Source: Sphingobium sp.
GTDB lineage: Bacteria > Pseudomonadota > Alphaproteobacteria > Sphingomonadales > Sphingomonadaceae
Reading direction: 5' to 3'
Length of the DNA stretch: 64,000 nucleotides
Assembly: GCA_023266575.1 (NCBI GenBank)
Contig: JAHFPV010000012.1
Span: 62,001-126,000, forward strand
The position numbers and the translations under genes are program-made. Under the pieces are notes generated by a model. The model had not been told where the DNA came from, did no database searches, and worked only from the letters and a program-made list of their open reading frames with translations. Shown here in pieces: positions 9,048 to 17,467 of this stretch (positions are counted from its first letter, which is position 1; every line of letters starts with the position of its first letter).

Positions 9048-11915
9048 ATGACCCTTTCCCCCCTGTCGCGTCGCCTGTCCCTGCTGATCGGCCTGTCCGC
9101 GATTGCCCTGACCCCCATGACGCAGGCAGTGGCGCAGAGGGCAGCGACCAGTGCTGCGCCTGCTCCGCTCTCCAGCCTCGTGTCGGCGGTCGATATTCCC
9201 TATGAGCAATTCACGCTGAAAAACGGGCTGCGGGTGATCGTCCATACCGACCGCAAGGCCCCGGTGGTGGCGGTGTCGATCTGGTATCATGTCGGATCGC
9301 GTTTTGAACCGGCGGGCAAGACCGGTTTTGCCCATCTGTTCGAGCATCTGATGTTCTATGGCTCCGAAAATGCCGACGGGCCGTTTTTCGGGCGGCTGGA
9401 GGATATTGGCGCGACCGACTGGAACGGGACGACCTGGTTCGATCGCACCAATTATTTCGAGACGGTGCCGACCGGGGCGCTCGACCGGGCGCTGTTCCTG
9501 GAGTCGGACCGGATGGGGCATCTGCTGGGCGCGGTGACGCAGCAGAAGCTGGATACCCAGCGCGGCGTGGTCCAGAATGAAAAGCGGATGGGGGAGAATG
9601 AACCCTATGGGCTGGTCGAATATGCGCAGCTGGCTGCTTTGCTGCCCGAAGGCCATCCCTATCGCCACTCGACCATCGGATCGATGGCGGACCTGAACAG
9701 CGCCAGCCTGAGCGATGTGCAGGGCTGGTTCAAAACCCATTATGGTCCCAACAACGCCGTGCTGGTGCTGGCCGGGGATATTGACGCGGCGACCGCGAAG
9801 AAGAAGGTCGAGCGCTGGTTCGGCAATATCGCGGCTGGCCCCGCGCCGCAGGATGTGGACGCGACCGTCCCGACGCTCGACAAGGATGTCGAGAAGCAGA
9901 TGCATGATAATGTCGCGGCGACCCGCCTCTATCGCAACTGGGTGGTGCCGGGCGTCAATGGAGCGGATCTGCCCGCGCTCGATCTGGCGCTGTCGGTCTT
10001 TGGTGGCCTCGCCTCCTCGCGGCTCTACAATACGCTGGTGCGGGACGAGAAGGTGGCGGTGGGGGTCAAGGCCAGCGTCCAGCCGTTCGAGAAATTGAGC
10101 TTTGCCGAGATTACGGTCGATGTGAAGCCGGGGACCGATGCGGTCGCGGTGGGCAAGCGGCTCGATGCGCTGCTGGCCGACTATCTGGCCAAGGGACCGA
10201 GCGCCGACGAGGTGCAGCGCGCCGCGACCCGGCAGCTGGCGGGGACGATATCGGGACTGGAGCAGGTGGGCGGCTTTTCGGGCAAGGCAGTGACGCTGGC
10301 CGAGGGGGCGGTCTATTCCAACGACCCGGAGAAATATCGCAAGGATCTGGCCGCCTATGCCAGCGCGACCCCGGCCCAGGTGGGCGAGGCCGCGCGCAAA
10401 TGGCTGGGGCGGCCGGTGTTCCGCCTGACCGTGGCGCCGGGCGAACGATCGGCGGCGGACAATGCGCTGGCCGGCAATGCGACCCACAAGCCGGCCTATT
10501 TCCGCGATCCCGCCGCGCCCGCGCCAGCAGCCGCGACGGTGCCTGCGCCCACGCAGATTGCCGAGCCGCCGATCGAGCCGGTGGCCGATCTGGATTTCCC
10601 GACGGTTGAACATGCGAAGCTGAAGAACGGGATCGCGGTGCAGTTTGCGCGTCGGGCGACGGTGCCGACGGTGCGGGTGTCGGTGGCGTTCGATGCGGGC
10701 AATGCGGCGGATGATCGGGCCAAGCTCGGCACTGCGGCGCTGGCGACGGCGCTGCTGGACGAGGGGACCAAGACCCGCAGCGCGCTGGACATTGCGCAGG
10801 AGCAGGAGCGGCTGGGCGCATCGGTGAGTGCGGGCAACAGCATGGACCGGACCACGGTGGGGCTGTTTGCGCTGAAGCCCAATCTGGATGCGTCGCTGGG
10901 GCTGCTGGCCGATGTCGTGCGCAATCCTGCTTTCGCGCCGAGCGAGGTGGAACGGCTGCGCGGGCAGATGCTGACCCGGATCGCGGCGGAAAAGACCGAG
11001 CCGACCGCCATCGCCCAGCGCATGTTGCCGCCCTTGCTCTATGGCAAGGCGCATCCCTATGGCATCCCCTTTACCGGGTCTGGCACGGAAAGCGGGGTCA
11101 AGGCGGTGACGCGTGCGGACCTGACCGCTTTTCATGACCGCTGGCTGCGGCCCGACAATGCGACGATCTTCGTCACGGGCGACACCAGCCTGGCCGAATT
11201 GCTGCCGCTGCTGGAAAAGCGCTTTGGCGACTGGAAGGCGCCCGCGACGGCAAAGGGTGCCAAGCTGTTCCGCATGGACCGGATGGCGCGCCCGCCGCGG
11301 ATCATTCTGATCGACAAGCCGCAAAGCCCGCAGTCGATGATATTGGCAGGCGTGCTGACGAGCAAGAAGGGGACCGACAATCCGGTAACGCTCCAGTCGG
11401 CCAATGAAGTGCTGGGCGGCAGCACCACGTCGCGGCTGACCATGGACCTGCGCGAGACCAAGGGCTGGGCCTATGGCGCGGGAACGTCTCTGCCCGGCGT
11501 CAAGGACACGATCCCGCTGCTGGTCTATGCCCCGGTGCAGACCGACAAGACCGGCGAATCGATCATCGCGGCGCGGCAGGACATCAAGGATTTCCTGACG
11601 ACCAAGGGGACGAGCGAGGCCGAGCGCAACCAGACGATCAACGGGCAAATCCTGTCGCTGCCGGGCAGTTTCGAGACATCGTCCGACCTGCTGGGGGCGA
11701 TGATGCGCAACAGCCTGATCGGGCGGGCGGATGATTTCTACGAGACGCTGCCCAACATCTATCGCGCGATGACCGCGGCCGATTTCGACAAGGCGGCGCG
11801 GGAGGCGATCAATGCCGACGGGCTGATCTGGGTCGTGGTCGGGGACGCGAAACTGGTGCGGCCGCAGCTTGACGCGGTGGGCTTGCCGGTCGAAACCGGC
11901 ACCCTGGCTGACTGA
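9048..11915 (+). CDS. Exported M16 (insulinase/pitrilysin) metallopeptidase
   Basis: A 955-residue two-module zinc peptidase. An N-terminal signal peptide ends near TQAVAQ. The first M16 module carries the inverted zinc motif HLFEH at about residues 95-99 in the context GFAHLFEHLMF, with the distal Glu in the following helix (GVVQNEKRMGENE). The second module (from about 520) lacks the HxxEH motif and is the usual inactive partner that forms the closing half of the peptidase chamber. The ATG at 9048 has AGAGG seven bases upstream, better than a TTG at 9042. It cleaves peptides in the periplasm. Divergent from the M28 gene. Confidence 0.95.
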   Translation: MTLSPLSRRLSLLIGLSAIALTPMTQAVAQRAATSAAPAPLSSLVSAVDIPYEQFTLKNGLRVIVHTDRKAPVVAVSIWYHVGSRFEPAGKTGFAHLFEHLMFYGSENADGPFFGRLEDIGATDWNGTTWFDRTNYFETVPTGALDRALFLESDRMGHLLGAVTQQKLDTQRGVVQNEKRMGENEPYGLVEYAQLAALLPEGHPYRHSTIGSMADLNSASLSDVQGWFKTHYGPNNAVLVLAGDIDAATAKKKVERWFGNIAAGPAPQDVDATVPTLDKDVEKQMHDNVAATRLYRNWVVPGVNGADLPALDLALSVFGGLASSRLYNTLVRDEKVAVGVKASVQPFEKLSFAEITVDVKPGTDAVAVGKRLDALLADYLAKGPSADEVQRAATRQLAGTISGLEQVGGFSGKAVTLAEGAVYSNDPEKYRKDLAAYASATPAQVGEAARKWLGRPVFRLTVAPGERSAADNALAGNATHKPAYFRDPAAPAPAAATVPAPTQIAEPPIEPVADLDFPTVEHAKLKNGIAVQFARRATVPTVRVSVAFDAGNAADDRAKLGTAALATALLDEGTKTRSALDIAQEQERLGASVSAGNSMDRTTVGLFALKPNLDASLGLLADVVRNPAFAPSEVERLRGQMLTRIAAEKTEPTAIAQRMLPPLLYGKAHPYGIPFTGSGTESGVKAVTRADLTAFHDRWLRPDNATIFVTGDTSLAELLPLLEKRFGDWKAPATAKGAKLFRMDRMARPPRIILIDKPQSPQSMILAGVLTSKKGTDNPVTLQSANEVLGGSTTSRLTMDLRETKGWAYGAGTSLPGVKDTIPLLVYAPVQTDKTGESIIAARQDIKDFLTTKGTSEAERNQTINGQILSLPGSFETSSDLLGAMMRNSLIGRADDFYETLPNIYRAMTAADFDKAAREAINADGLIWVVVGDAKLVRPQLDAVGLPVETGTLAD

Positions 11916-11938
11916 GAAATTCTAAAGGAGTGAATGAG

Positions 11939-12241
11939 ATGGCAAGTGTCGATGGCGCCTATGATTGCGTGGCCAAGACGCCGATGGGCGACCAGAAGGG
12001 CGTGTTCACCGTGATCAGCAATGGCGACCGGTTCAACGGCACCTTTGCGGGCATGATGGGGTCGCTCGACGTCGTCGATGGCAAGGTCGCGGGCAACAGC
12101 CTGACCTGGAAGATGGAAATGACCATGCCGATGCCGATGACGCTGGAATGCGAGGCGGACGTCAGCGGGGACGCGATTACCGGGACAATGCAACTGGGGG
12201 CATTCGGCGCTTCGGCCTTTACCGGCACCCGGCGGGGCTGA
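11939..12241 (+). CDS. Small conserved hypothetical beta-rich protein
   Basis: A 100-residue protein without signal peptide or membrane segment. It alternates short strands and Gly turns (DGAYDCVAKTPMG, GVFTVISNGDRFNGTF, GDAITGTMQLG), like a small beta-barrel, and reads as two similar halves. The ATG at 11939 has AAAGGAG eight bases upstream; a GTG at 11930 overlaps that signal and is not used. It follows the M16 gene by 23 bases and probably shares its transcript, ending at the hairpin at 12248. I recognise no named family. Confidence 0.75.
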   Translation: MASVDGAYDCVAKTPMGDQKGVFTVISNGDRFNGTFAGMMGSLDVVDGKVAGNSLTWKMEMTMPMPMTLECEADVSGDAITGTMQLGAFGASAFTGTRRG

Positions 12242-12247
12242 GTTTGA

Positions 12248-12274
12248 GGGGGCCGGGTGATGCCCGGCTCCCTT
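12248..12274 (+). terminator. Hairpin terminator after the M16 transcript
   Basis: A 10-bp GC stem with one G-T pair and a 5-base TGATG loop lies 7 bases after the stop codon of the small protein. It is followed only by TTAA, so termination may be partial or Rho-assisted. Confidence 0.5.
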
Positions 12275-12320
12275 AACCCGACACTGAGCTGGACAATAAC
12301 AACGCCCTTGCTGATTTGTG

Positions 12321-12338
12321 ATTAGTTGGCTAACTAAT
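12321..12338 (+). promoter_or_regulatory. Operator-like palindrome at the marR start
   Basis: A perfect inverted repeat ATTAGTT / AACTAAT with a 4-base spacer ends 4 bases before the ATG of the MarR gene. TTGCTG lies 17 bases upstream of TAACTA inside the palindrome, so the palindrome may cover the -10 box. MarR proteins usually bind such 16-20 bp palindromes and repress their own gene. Confidence 0.65.
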
Positions 12339-12342
12339 CGAT

Positions 12343-12837
12343 ATGAAAGAGCGGGAAGCCGGACGGGCTTTATTGCATGTGCTGGGGCCGGTGGCGCGGG
12401 GGTGGCGGCAGGCGGCGGATGGGGCGCTGGCGGGCCTCGGCGTGTCCGGGAGTGCGGGCTGGTGTCTGGTGCATCTGGCGAGCGTGGGGGCGGTGTCGCG
12501 ACAGGCGGAGCTGGCGCAATGGCTGGAGGTCAGCGCGCCGTCGCTGGTGCGGACGCTGGACCAGTTGCAGCGCGCCGGGTGGATCGAGCGGACGACCGAT
12601 CCAGAGGATGGGCGGTCCAACCGGGTGACGCTGACCCCGGCGGGCAAGACGATGGCGGCACAAATCCAGGCGCGGCTGGACGTGCTGGCCGGCGAATTGC
12701 TGGGCGGCTTGCCGGACGGGGCGGTGGAGATCGCGGTGGAGCTGCTGGGATTGCTCCGGCTGCGGATTGCCGAGCAGAAGCTGGCGCAGCTATTAGCCGA
12801 TGGCGGCGATGATCCTGCGGGGGACGCGGAGCAGTGA
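12343..12837 (+). CDS. MarR family transcriptional regulator
   Basis: A 164-residue winged-helix regulator. The core is at residues 35-105: AELAQWLEVSAPSLVRTLDQLQRAGWIERTTDPEDGRSNRVTLTPAGK, the classic MarR recognition helix plus wing with the DxRSxxVxLTxxG signature. Helices at both ends form the dimer interface. MarR dimers usually repress efflux or catabolic genes and release DNA on binding a phenolic or other small ligand. A palindrome overlaps its start, which suggests autoregulation. Its last 45 bases overlap the 3' end of the converging GH43-like gene. No obvious target gene is adjacent. Confidence 0.92.
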   Translation: MKEREAGRALLHVLGPVARGWRQAADGALAGLGVSGSAGWCLVHLASVGAVSRQAELAQWLEVSAPSLVRTLDQLQRAGWIERTTDPEDGRSNRVTLTPAGKTMAAQIQARLDVLAGELLGGLPDGAVEIAVELLGLLRLRIAEQKLAQLLADGGDDPAGDAEQ

Positions 12838-13731
12838 GCCGTGGCGCACACCCGGCGGCATGGCCAGGCGGGTACTGACATCGCGCCATGCCACCATGTC
12901 GCGGGTCATGGCCGCGCCCCAGCGACCTTCCTTGTAGACGTCATAATAGCAGATCAGCGCGTCGCCAACCTGCGCGGTCATCGGCCCTTCGACCCAGGAC
13001 GGGGAGAAGGGGGGCGAGAGCGGGCCGAAGGGACCGGCGGGGCTTTGCGCGGGCGCGCTGCGCAGCCATTTGCGCGGCGGAGTGAGGGTTTCGTCCTTGA
13101 TGATGAGGTGGAGGCTGCCGTCGGGGGCGCGGGCGAAGCTGCCGTCGATCAGGCTGAAGCCGGGATCGTAAAGCGGTTGCGGCGGGGTGAAGGTCACGAA
13201 ATCCGGGGTGGTGGTGGACCAGAGACGATGGTTGTAGCCCGATTCCGATGTGCCTGCGGTGTCCGTGAAGCGCCCCGTCACCGTGCTGGACCAGAAGATC
13301 ATCCAATGGCGGGCGGCGGGGTCGTATATCGCTTCGGGCGCCCAGCAATTGCGGGTGCCGGGGACGGTGGCCATGACCGGCAGCGCGCGTTGGGGCGACC
13401 AGTGGATGAGGTCGGCGCTGGTAGCATGGCCGATCGTCACCCCTTCCCAGGCGGTGGTCCAGAGCAGGTGGAAGGTCGCGCCGTCGCGAAACAGGAAGGG
13501 ATCGCGCAGCAGCTTGGTCTCGCCGACCTGCGGGACGAGCAGGCTGCGGCCAGCAGCGAGCGGGCGGAAGGTGAAGCCGTCGTCGCTGGCGGCGAGTTTG
13601 AGGCCGTCGGCTTCGCCCTTGCCGCTAGTGAAACAGGCGAAGAGGAGCGGGTCGGCGGAGAGGGCGGGGCGGGTGGCGCAGGCGGTGAGCGCCAGTGCGC
13701 CTGCCCCCAACGCAAAATCGCGCCGGTTCAT
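12793..13731 (-). CDS. GH43-like exported glycosidase (Tat lipoprotein)
   Basis: A 312-residue five-bladed beta-propeller type glycosidase. The N-terminus has a twin-arginine start (NRRDFALGAG) running into a lipobox LTAC, so it is predicted to be a Tat-exported lipoprotein. Candidate GH43-type acidic residues are Asp in LLRDPF, Asp in LIDGSF and Glu in VEGP, in the usual order. GH43 enzymes release arabinose, xylose or galactose side groups from pectic and hemicellulosic glycans. It overlaps the GH53 gene upstream by 4 bases (ATGA), so both act together on arabinogalactan side chains. Its 3' end overlaps the marR 3' end by 45 bases. Exact substrate unknown. Confidence 0.82.
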   Translation of the reverse strand: MNRRDFALGAGALALTACATRPALSADPLLFACFTSGKGEADGLKLAASDDGFTFRPLAAGRSLLVPQVGETKLLRDPFLFRDGATFHLLWTTAWEGVTIGHATSADLIHWSPQRALPVMATVPGTRNCWAPEAIYDPAARHWMIFWSSTVTGRFTDTAGTSESGYNHRLWSTTTPDFVTFTPPQPLYDPGFSLIDGSFARAPDGSLHLIIKDETLTPPRKWLRSAPAQSPAGPFGPLSPPFSPSWVEGPMTAQVGDALICYYDVYKEGRWGAAMTRDMVAWRDVSTRLAMPPGVRHGSLLRVPRRIIAAIG

Positions 13732-14939
13732 GGACTATAGTCTTTCGCCATCTGGCGGTAGAGATCGAGCAGCGGGTTGGCGATATAGTCGCCGCCTTCG
13801 CCGATCGGGCCGGTCTGTTCGGGCTTTGGCGGTGGCGGGGCGCTGGCGAGGCCGCCTGGGGCTTCGGCGCTGTTGATGCCCTGGCTCAGAAGGTCAGGCT
13901 TCGCGCCTTCGCCGGCGTTGCGGCCCTCACGGTCGAACAGGGCTTCCTGATGGCGGGTCGGTTCCCAGATGAATGTCCCCCAGCCGCGCCGGTCGGGCAG
14001 GGCGTGAACCAGATCATTGAGGTAGCGTTTGCGGCTGGAATATTCGGCAACCAGCAGGCCTTTGCCGGGATAGCGGGCGAGGAACTGGTCGAAGGTCGTC
14101 GCCCAGTCCCCCTGTTCGCGCTGCTGATAGCAGGAGAAGCCGATCACGTCGAAATCGACCTTTCGGGCGATCAGCGCGTCGGTCCATTCGCGCACGATTC
14201 CCCAGTGGCGGCCAAGATGATTGTGGAGCTGGATGGCGATGGCGGGTTCGGCGCGGCGCGCACCTGCTATCCCGGCGCGCAGCAAAGCGGCGAAGGCGTC
14301 GAAGCCGCCCACAGCCCCGACCTTGGCATGATTGGCGTCGGTGACGGGGTTGCCGGTGGGGGTGGAGAGTTTCACCCGGCCATGGGGCCAGAGGATGCCG
14401 AAGGTGGTTTCATTGCCGATGACCGCCATGTCGACCGGCGCGCCGCCCGCGCGCATGGCGACCAGCGTGTCGTAGGTGTGGGCTTTGACGGCTTTGGCGA
14501 GTTTGGGGAGGTCGTAACCGGCCCAGGATGCGGGGACGCCCTGATGCTCAGGGTCGGCCCATATGTCGCTATAGTGGAAGGAGAGGACGAGGTAGAGGCC
14601 TGCGTCGCGGATGCGGCGGCCGAGTTTGATGGTCTGGGCGAGGCCTGCCCAGGCCTTGTCCGGTTCGCGTCTGGAATAGCCCTTGGCAGGATCGACGAAG
14701 ATGCGCAGGCGGATGGCGTTGAACCCGGCGTCGCGCAGCAGGATGATGGGGTCTTTCCGCACGTCGCCGACGAAATAGCGCGCACCGGCGGCTTCATCTT
14801 CGGGAATCCAGCTGATGTCGGCACCGATGAGGAAGGGGCCGGGGCGGGCGCCGGTCTTTTTAGGCGCAGCGAAAGCGGGGCTGGCGAGCAGTGGCAGGGC
14901 TGTGGCGGCGAGCGCGGCGCGGCGGGTGAGGGCGGGCAT
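13728..14939 (-). CDS. GH53 arabinogalactan endo-beta-1,4-galactanase
   Basis: A 403-residue exported TIM-barrel enzyme that cuts beta-1,4-galactan side chains of rhamnogalacturonan I. A signal peptide runs through about residue 24 (RRAALAATALPLLASPAFA). The family start GADISWIPEDEAAG follows. The acid/base Glu lies in AVIGNETTFG near residue 175 and the nucleophile Glu in LLVAEYSS near 299. A WADPEHQ segment and NAIRLRIFVDP are also typical of GH53. It is translationally coupled to the GH43-like gene by an ATGA overlap. No carbohydrate-binding module is present. Confidence 0.93.
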   Translation of the reverse strand: MPALTRRAALAATALPLLASPAFAAPKKTGARPGPFLIGADISWIPEDEAAGARYFVGDVRKDPIILLRDAGFNAIRLRIFVDPAKGYSRREPDKAWAGLAQTIKLGRRIRDAGLYLVLSFHYSDIWADPEHQGVPASWAGYDLPKLAKAVKAHTYDTLVAMRAGGAPVDMAVIGNETTFGILWPHGRVKLSTPTGNPVTDANHAKVGAVGGFDAFAALLRAGIAGARRAEPAIAIQLHNHLGRHWGIVREWTDALIARKVDFDVIGFSCYQQREQGDWATTFDQFLARYPGKGLLVAEYSSRKRYLNDLVHALPDRRGWGTFIWEPTRHQEALFDREGRNAGEGAKPDLLSQGINSAEAPGGLASAPPPPKPEQTGPIGEGGDYIANPLLDLYRQMAKDYSP

Positions 14940-15021
14940 CCTGTCTCCTTTGCGTGGGGCGGGAGGGAGGGTTGGTGCCTCCTCTTATTTGGGCGCGTGG
15001 GTTTGTGTGCGACGCCTTGGG

Positions 15022-15039
15022 CTCCCGCTTTCGCGGGAG
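15022..15039. repeat. Short GC palindrome (CTCCCGC/GCGGGAG)
   Basis: A 7-bp perfect inverted repeat with a TTTC loop between the GH53 and kduD genes. It matches the cores of palindromic repeats seen elsewhere in the window and may also act as a weak terminator for kduD. Confidence 0.6.
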
Positions 15040-15049
15040 AACGGGTGGA

Positions 15050-15805
15050 TTACCTGGCCAGCCACCCGCCATCGACGGCGAGGGTGTGGCCGTGGATGTA
15101 GCCCGCGGCGCTCGACGCGAGGAATATGGCGGCTCCGCCAATGTCGCTGGCGTCGCCCCAGCGGCCTGCGGGGATGCGTTCCTGGATCTGGCGGTTGCGG
15201 GTTTCGTCGGCTTGCAGCGCGGCGGTGTTGTTGGTGGCGATATAGCCGGGCGCGATGGCGTTGACGTTGACGCCCTTGGCGGCCCATTCGTTCGCCAGCA
15301 GCTTGGTCAGGCCCGCGACGCCGCTCTTGGACGCGGTGTAGCTCGGCACGCGGATGCCGCCCTGGAAGGAGAGCAGGGACGCGATGTTGATGATCTTGCC
15401 ATGGCCTTGACCGATCATGTGGCGACCGGCGGCCTGGCTGAGGAAGAACAGCACCTTCAAATTGGTGTCGATCACTGCGTCCCAGTCGTCTTCCGTAAAG
15501 TCCACGCTGTCGGCTCTACGGATGATCCCGGCATTGTTGACGAGGATATGGAGGCCACCCAGCGTGGCGATGGTTTCGTCGATGACGCGCTGGACCGGCT
15601 CGATCGACGACAGGTCCGCCGAGACGATCTCGGCCCGGCGACCCAGCGCGCGGACCTTCTGCACCGTCTCCAGCGCAGGGGTGCGGCCAACGGCGGCGAT
15701 GTCCGCGCCTGCTTGTGCCAGCGACAGGGCGATAGCCTGGCCAATGCCGGTATTCGCGCCGGTGACGATGGCGACTTTGCCACTGAGGTCGAATGGGTTG
15801 GTCAT
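15050..15805 (-). CDS. kduD: 2-dehydro-3-deoxy-D-gluconate 5-dehydrogenase KduD
   Basis: A cytoplasmic 251-residue short-chain dehydrogenase that reduces 3-deoxy-D-glycero-2,5-hexodiulosonate to 2-keto-3-deoxygluconate, the second step after unsaturated uronates open. Seen are the Rossmann loop TGANTGIG near residue 15, NNAG near 91, catalytic Ser in NIASLLS and the YTASK Tyr/Lys pair near 157, plus VNAIAPGYIATNNT, typical for KduD. It directly follows kduI on the same strand, separated by a 107-base gap filled with a palindromic repeat. The kduI-kduD pairing makes the specific call more likely than a generic SDR. Confidence 0.92.
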   Translation of the reverse strand: MTNPFDLSGKVAIVTGANTGIGQAIALSLAQAGADIAAVGRTPALETVQKVRALGRRAEIVSADLSSIEPVQRVIDETIATLGGLHILVNNAGIIRRADSVDFTEDDWDAVIDTNLKVLFFLSQAAGRHMIGQGHGKIINIASLLSFQGGIRVPSYTASKSGVAGLTKLLANEWAAKGVNVNAIAPGYIATNNTAALQADETRNRQIQERIPAGRWGDASDIGGAAIFLASSAAGYIHGHTLAVDGGWLAR

Positions 15806-15817
15806 GGGGTTTCCTGT

Positions 15818-15910
15818 CCCCCTCCCTTCAGGGAGGGGTTAGGGGAGGGGTTGTCAGGGCCGGGCTATGCGGACATGCCCTCCCCCGACCGCTCCCTGAA
15901 GGGAGGGGAG
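15818..15910. repeat. Inverted-repeat element between kduI and kduD
   Basis: A 17-bp arm CCCCTCCCTTCAGGGAG (15819-15835) is repeated in inverse at 15892-15908. The left arm is itself a hairpin with a TTCA loop. The element fills the gap between two genes of one pathway and could act as an mRNA stabiliser or attenuator, or be a mobile palindromic repeat. Confidence 0.75.
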
Positions 15911-15912
15911 AT

Positions 15913-16752
15913 TCAGGCGAGCTGGCAGATATCCAGCACGTTCATGTCGGTATAGTCCTGATTCTCGCCCGCCATCGCCCAGATGAAGGCATAGGCTTTG
16001 GTGCCGGACCCCATATGGATCGACCAGGGCGGCGAGATCACCGCTTCCTCATTGGCCATGACGATGTGCCGCATCGCGTCGCCCTCACCCATATAATGGA
16101 ATACGCGATCCGAAGGGCCATCCAGCTCGAAATAGAAATAAATCTCGCTGCGCCGCTCATGGATGTGCGGGGGCATGGTGTTCCAGACGCTGCCGGGCTT
16201 GAGCACGGTGAGGCCCATGACCAGCTGTGCGCTCTCGCAGATGCCGGGGATGACCAACTGATAGATGGTGCGCTCGTTGGATTCCTCCAGAGAGCCGCGT
16301 TCCAGCGTGGTCGCATCAGCCAGCGAGATCAGGCGGGTGGTGAAGGCCTTATGCGCCGGGCAGGAGGCGAGATAGTAGCGTGCGCCTGCGCCTGCAAACT
16401 GCACGTCCCTCGCGCCCATGGTGACGTAGAGGCAATCCTTGTTGCCGAGCGTGAAGCTCTCGCCATCGACGGTGACGGTGCCGGTAACGCCCGACACATT
16501 GACGATCGCCAGTTCGCGCCGTTCCAGGAACGGGTGGCCAGCGGCAGAGGCGGGTTCGGTCTGCGCAGGCAGCGTGACGGGCGCATCGGCGACCGCGACG
16601 CCGCCAATGACAAAGCGTTCGGCATGGGTGTAGTTCAGCACGCATTCGCCATCGCGGAACAGCCCGCCGATCAGATAGCGATCGCGCAGCTCGTCATTGC
16701 TGACGCACGCCATCATGTCCGGGTGGGTTGCGTAATAGGTCTTGTCGAACAT
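15913..16752 (-). CDS. kduI: 5-dehydro-4-deoxy-D-glucuronate isomerase KduI
   Basis: A 279-residue cupin-type zinc isomerase that converts 5-keto-4-deoxyuronate (from oligogalacturonate lyase and GH105 products) into 3-deoxy-D-glycero-2,5-hexodiulosonate. The metal ligands are clear and sit at the positions known for KduI: HIHERRSE at about 196-203 (two His and Glu) and the His in PPWSIHMG near 245. The start MFDKTYY has GGAGAG upstream and gives the usual family length; longer upstream reading would be spurious. A palindrome that may be an IclR-type operator lies about 70 bases upstream, overlapping the lutC stop. Confidence 0.96.
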   Translation of the reverse strand: MFDKTYYATHPDMMACVSNDELRDRYLIGGLFRDGECVLNYTHAERFVIGGVAVADAPVTLPAQTEPASAAGHPFLERRELAIVNVSGVTGTVTVDGESFTLGNKDCLYVTMGARDVQFAGAGARYYLASCPAHKAFTTRLISLADATTLERGSLEESNERTIYQLVIPGICESAQLVMGLTVLKPGSVWNTMPPHIHERRSEIYFYFELDGPSDRVFHYMGEGDAMRHIVMANEEAVISPPWSIHMGSGTKAYAFIWAMAGENQDYTDMNVLDICQLA

Positions 16753-16820
16753 GGAGTCTCTCCGCTGGCGGGCTTTGGTCCGGCTTATAGCGGGGGACGT
16801 GCGGCCTGTCAGCCACAAAT

Positions 16821-16834
16821 TCCCGATATATGGA
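16821..16834 (-). promoter_or_regulatory. Candidate island operator upstream of kduI
   Basis: Read on the minus strand this is TCCATATATCGGGA. Exactly the same 14 bases occur at 40650-40663 between the oligogalacturonate lyase and esterase genes. A GGAC/GTCC half-palindrome adjoins it. This placement before a pectin gene suggests an operator for one of the two IclR regulators. Confidence 0.55.
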
Positions 16835-17467
16835 CTAATGGTCCGAAATGTGAGGAAATTCGTCGCGCAGCAGGATGACGTGGAGGAAGCGCGGGCCGTG
16901 CGCGCCGCGGACATAGGTGCCTTCAATGTCGGTCGTGCCCGACACACCGGTGATCCAGTAATGGGCGCGCGGCTGCGGGCCGGGGAGGGGGGCGTCCTCC
17001 AGATGGGCGGCGATGGCGGCGACCGGCAGCAGGACGATATGGTGGAGCGTCAGGAAATTGGGGAGCATCGGCGCGGTCGGGCTGGTTTCGAAGATCAGCG
17101 ATCCGGTTTCGGCGATGGCGGTGCGGGCGATGGCGAGGGTGGCGGTTTCGTCCGGCGCGGCGGTGGCGTGGAGGGTGAAGGCGGACCAGTCGCAGACGTC
17201 AAGGCGCGGGTCGGGCGGGCAGCAGAGGGTGAGGGGCTCGTTTTCGGCGCTGAGATAGCGGGCGATCGCTGAGGGCAAGTCGGTGAGGCTGGCGATGACG
17301 TCATGGCTGGCATTGACGCTGGGGAGGGCCAGCCGGGCGAGAAATTCGGATAAGAGATTGCTGGTGTCCACGGCCGGGCGTTCGGGGGTGCCGAGCAGGG
17401 CGACGGCTTCGGCGGCAACCGGGGCGGGGCTTTTGAGGCGGGCGAGGATAGCGGCACGGGCGCTCAT
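16835..17467 (-). CDS. lutC: L-lactate oxidation protein LutC (LUD domain)
   Basis: A 210-residue LUD-domain protein, third component of the LutABC L-lactate dehydrogenase complex that oxidises L-lactate to pyruvate. The mid-region [23 protein letters not shown] and the late [12 protein letters not shown] are family signatures; the latter resembles a nucleotide or substrate loop of LUD folds. There is no membrane segment. The start overlaps the lutB stop by 4 bases (ATGA). It has no cysteine clusters, as expected for LutC. Its role here is probably to consume lactate from the rhamnose pathway. Confidence 0.93.
   Translation of the reverse strand: MSARAAILARLKSPAPVAAEAVALLGTPERPAVDTSNLLSEFLARLALPSVNASHDVIASLTDLPSAIARYLSAENEPLTLCCPPDPRLDVCDWSAFTLHATAAPDETATLAIARTAIAETGSLIFETSPTAPMLPNFLTLHHIVLLPVAAIAAHLEDAPLPGPQPRAHYWITGVSGTTDIEGTYVRGAHGPRFLHVILLRDEFPHISDH

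Noticed and set aside
8991-11648. An 885-codon open frame antisense to the M16 peptidase gene
   Set aside because: It is a high-GC antisense shadow: Arg/His/Gln-rich composition, no family motif, and the sense strand encodes a clear M16 enzyme.
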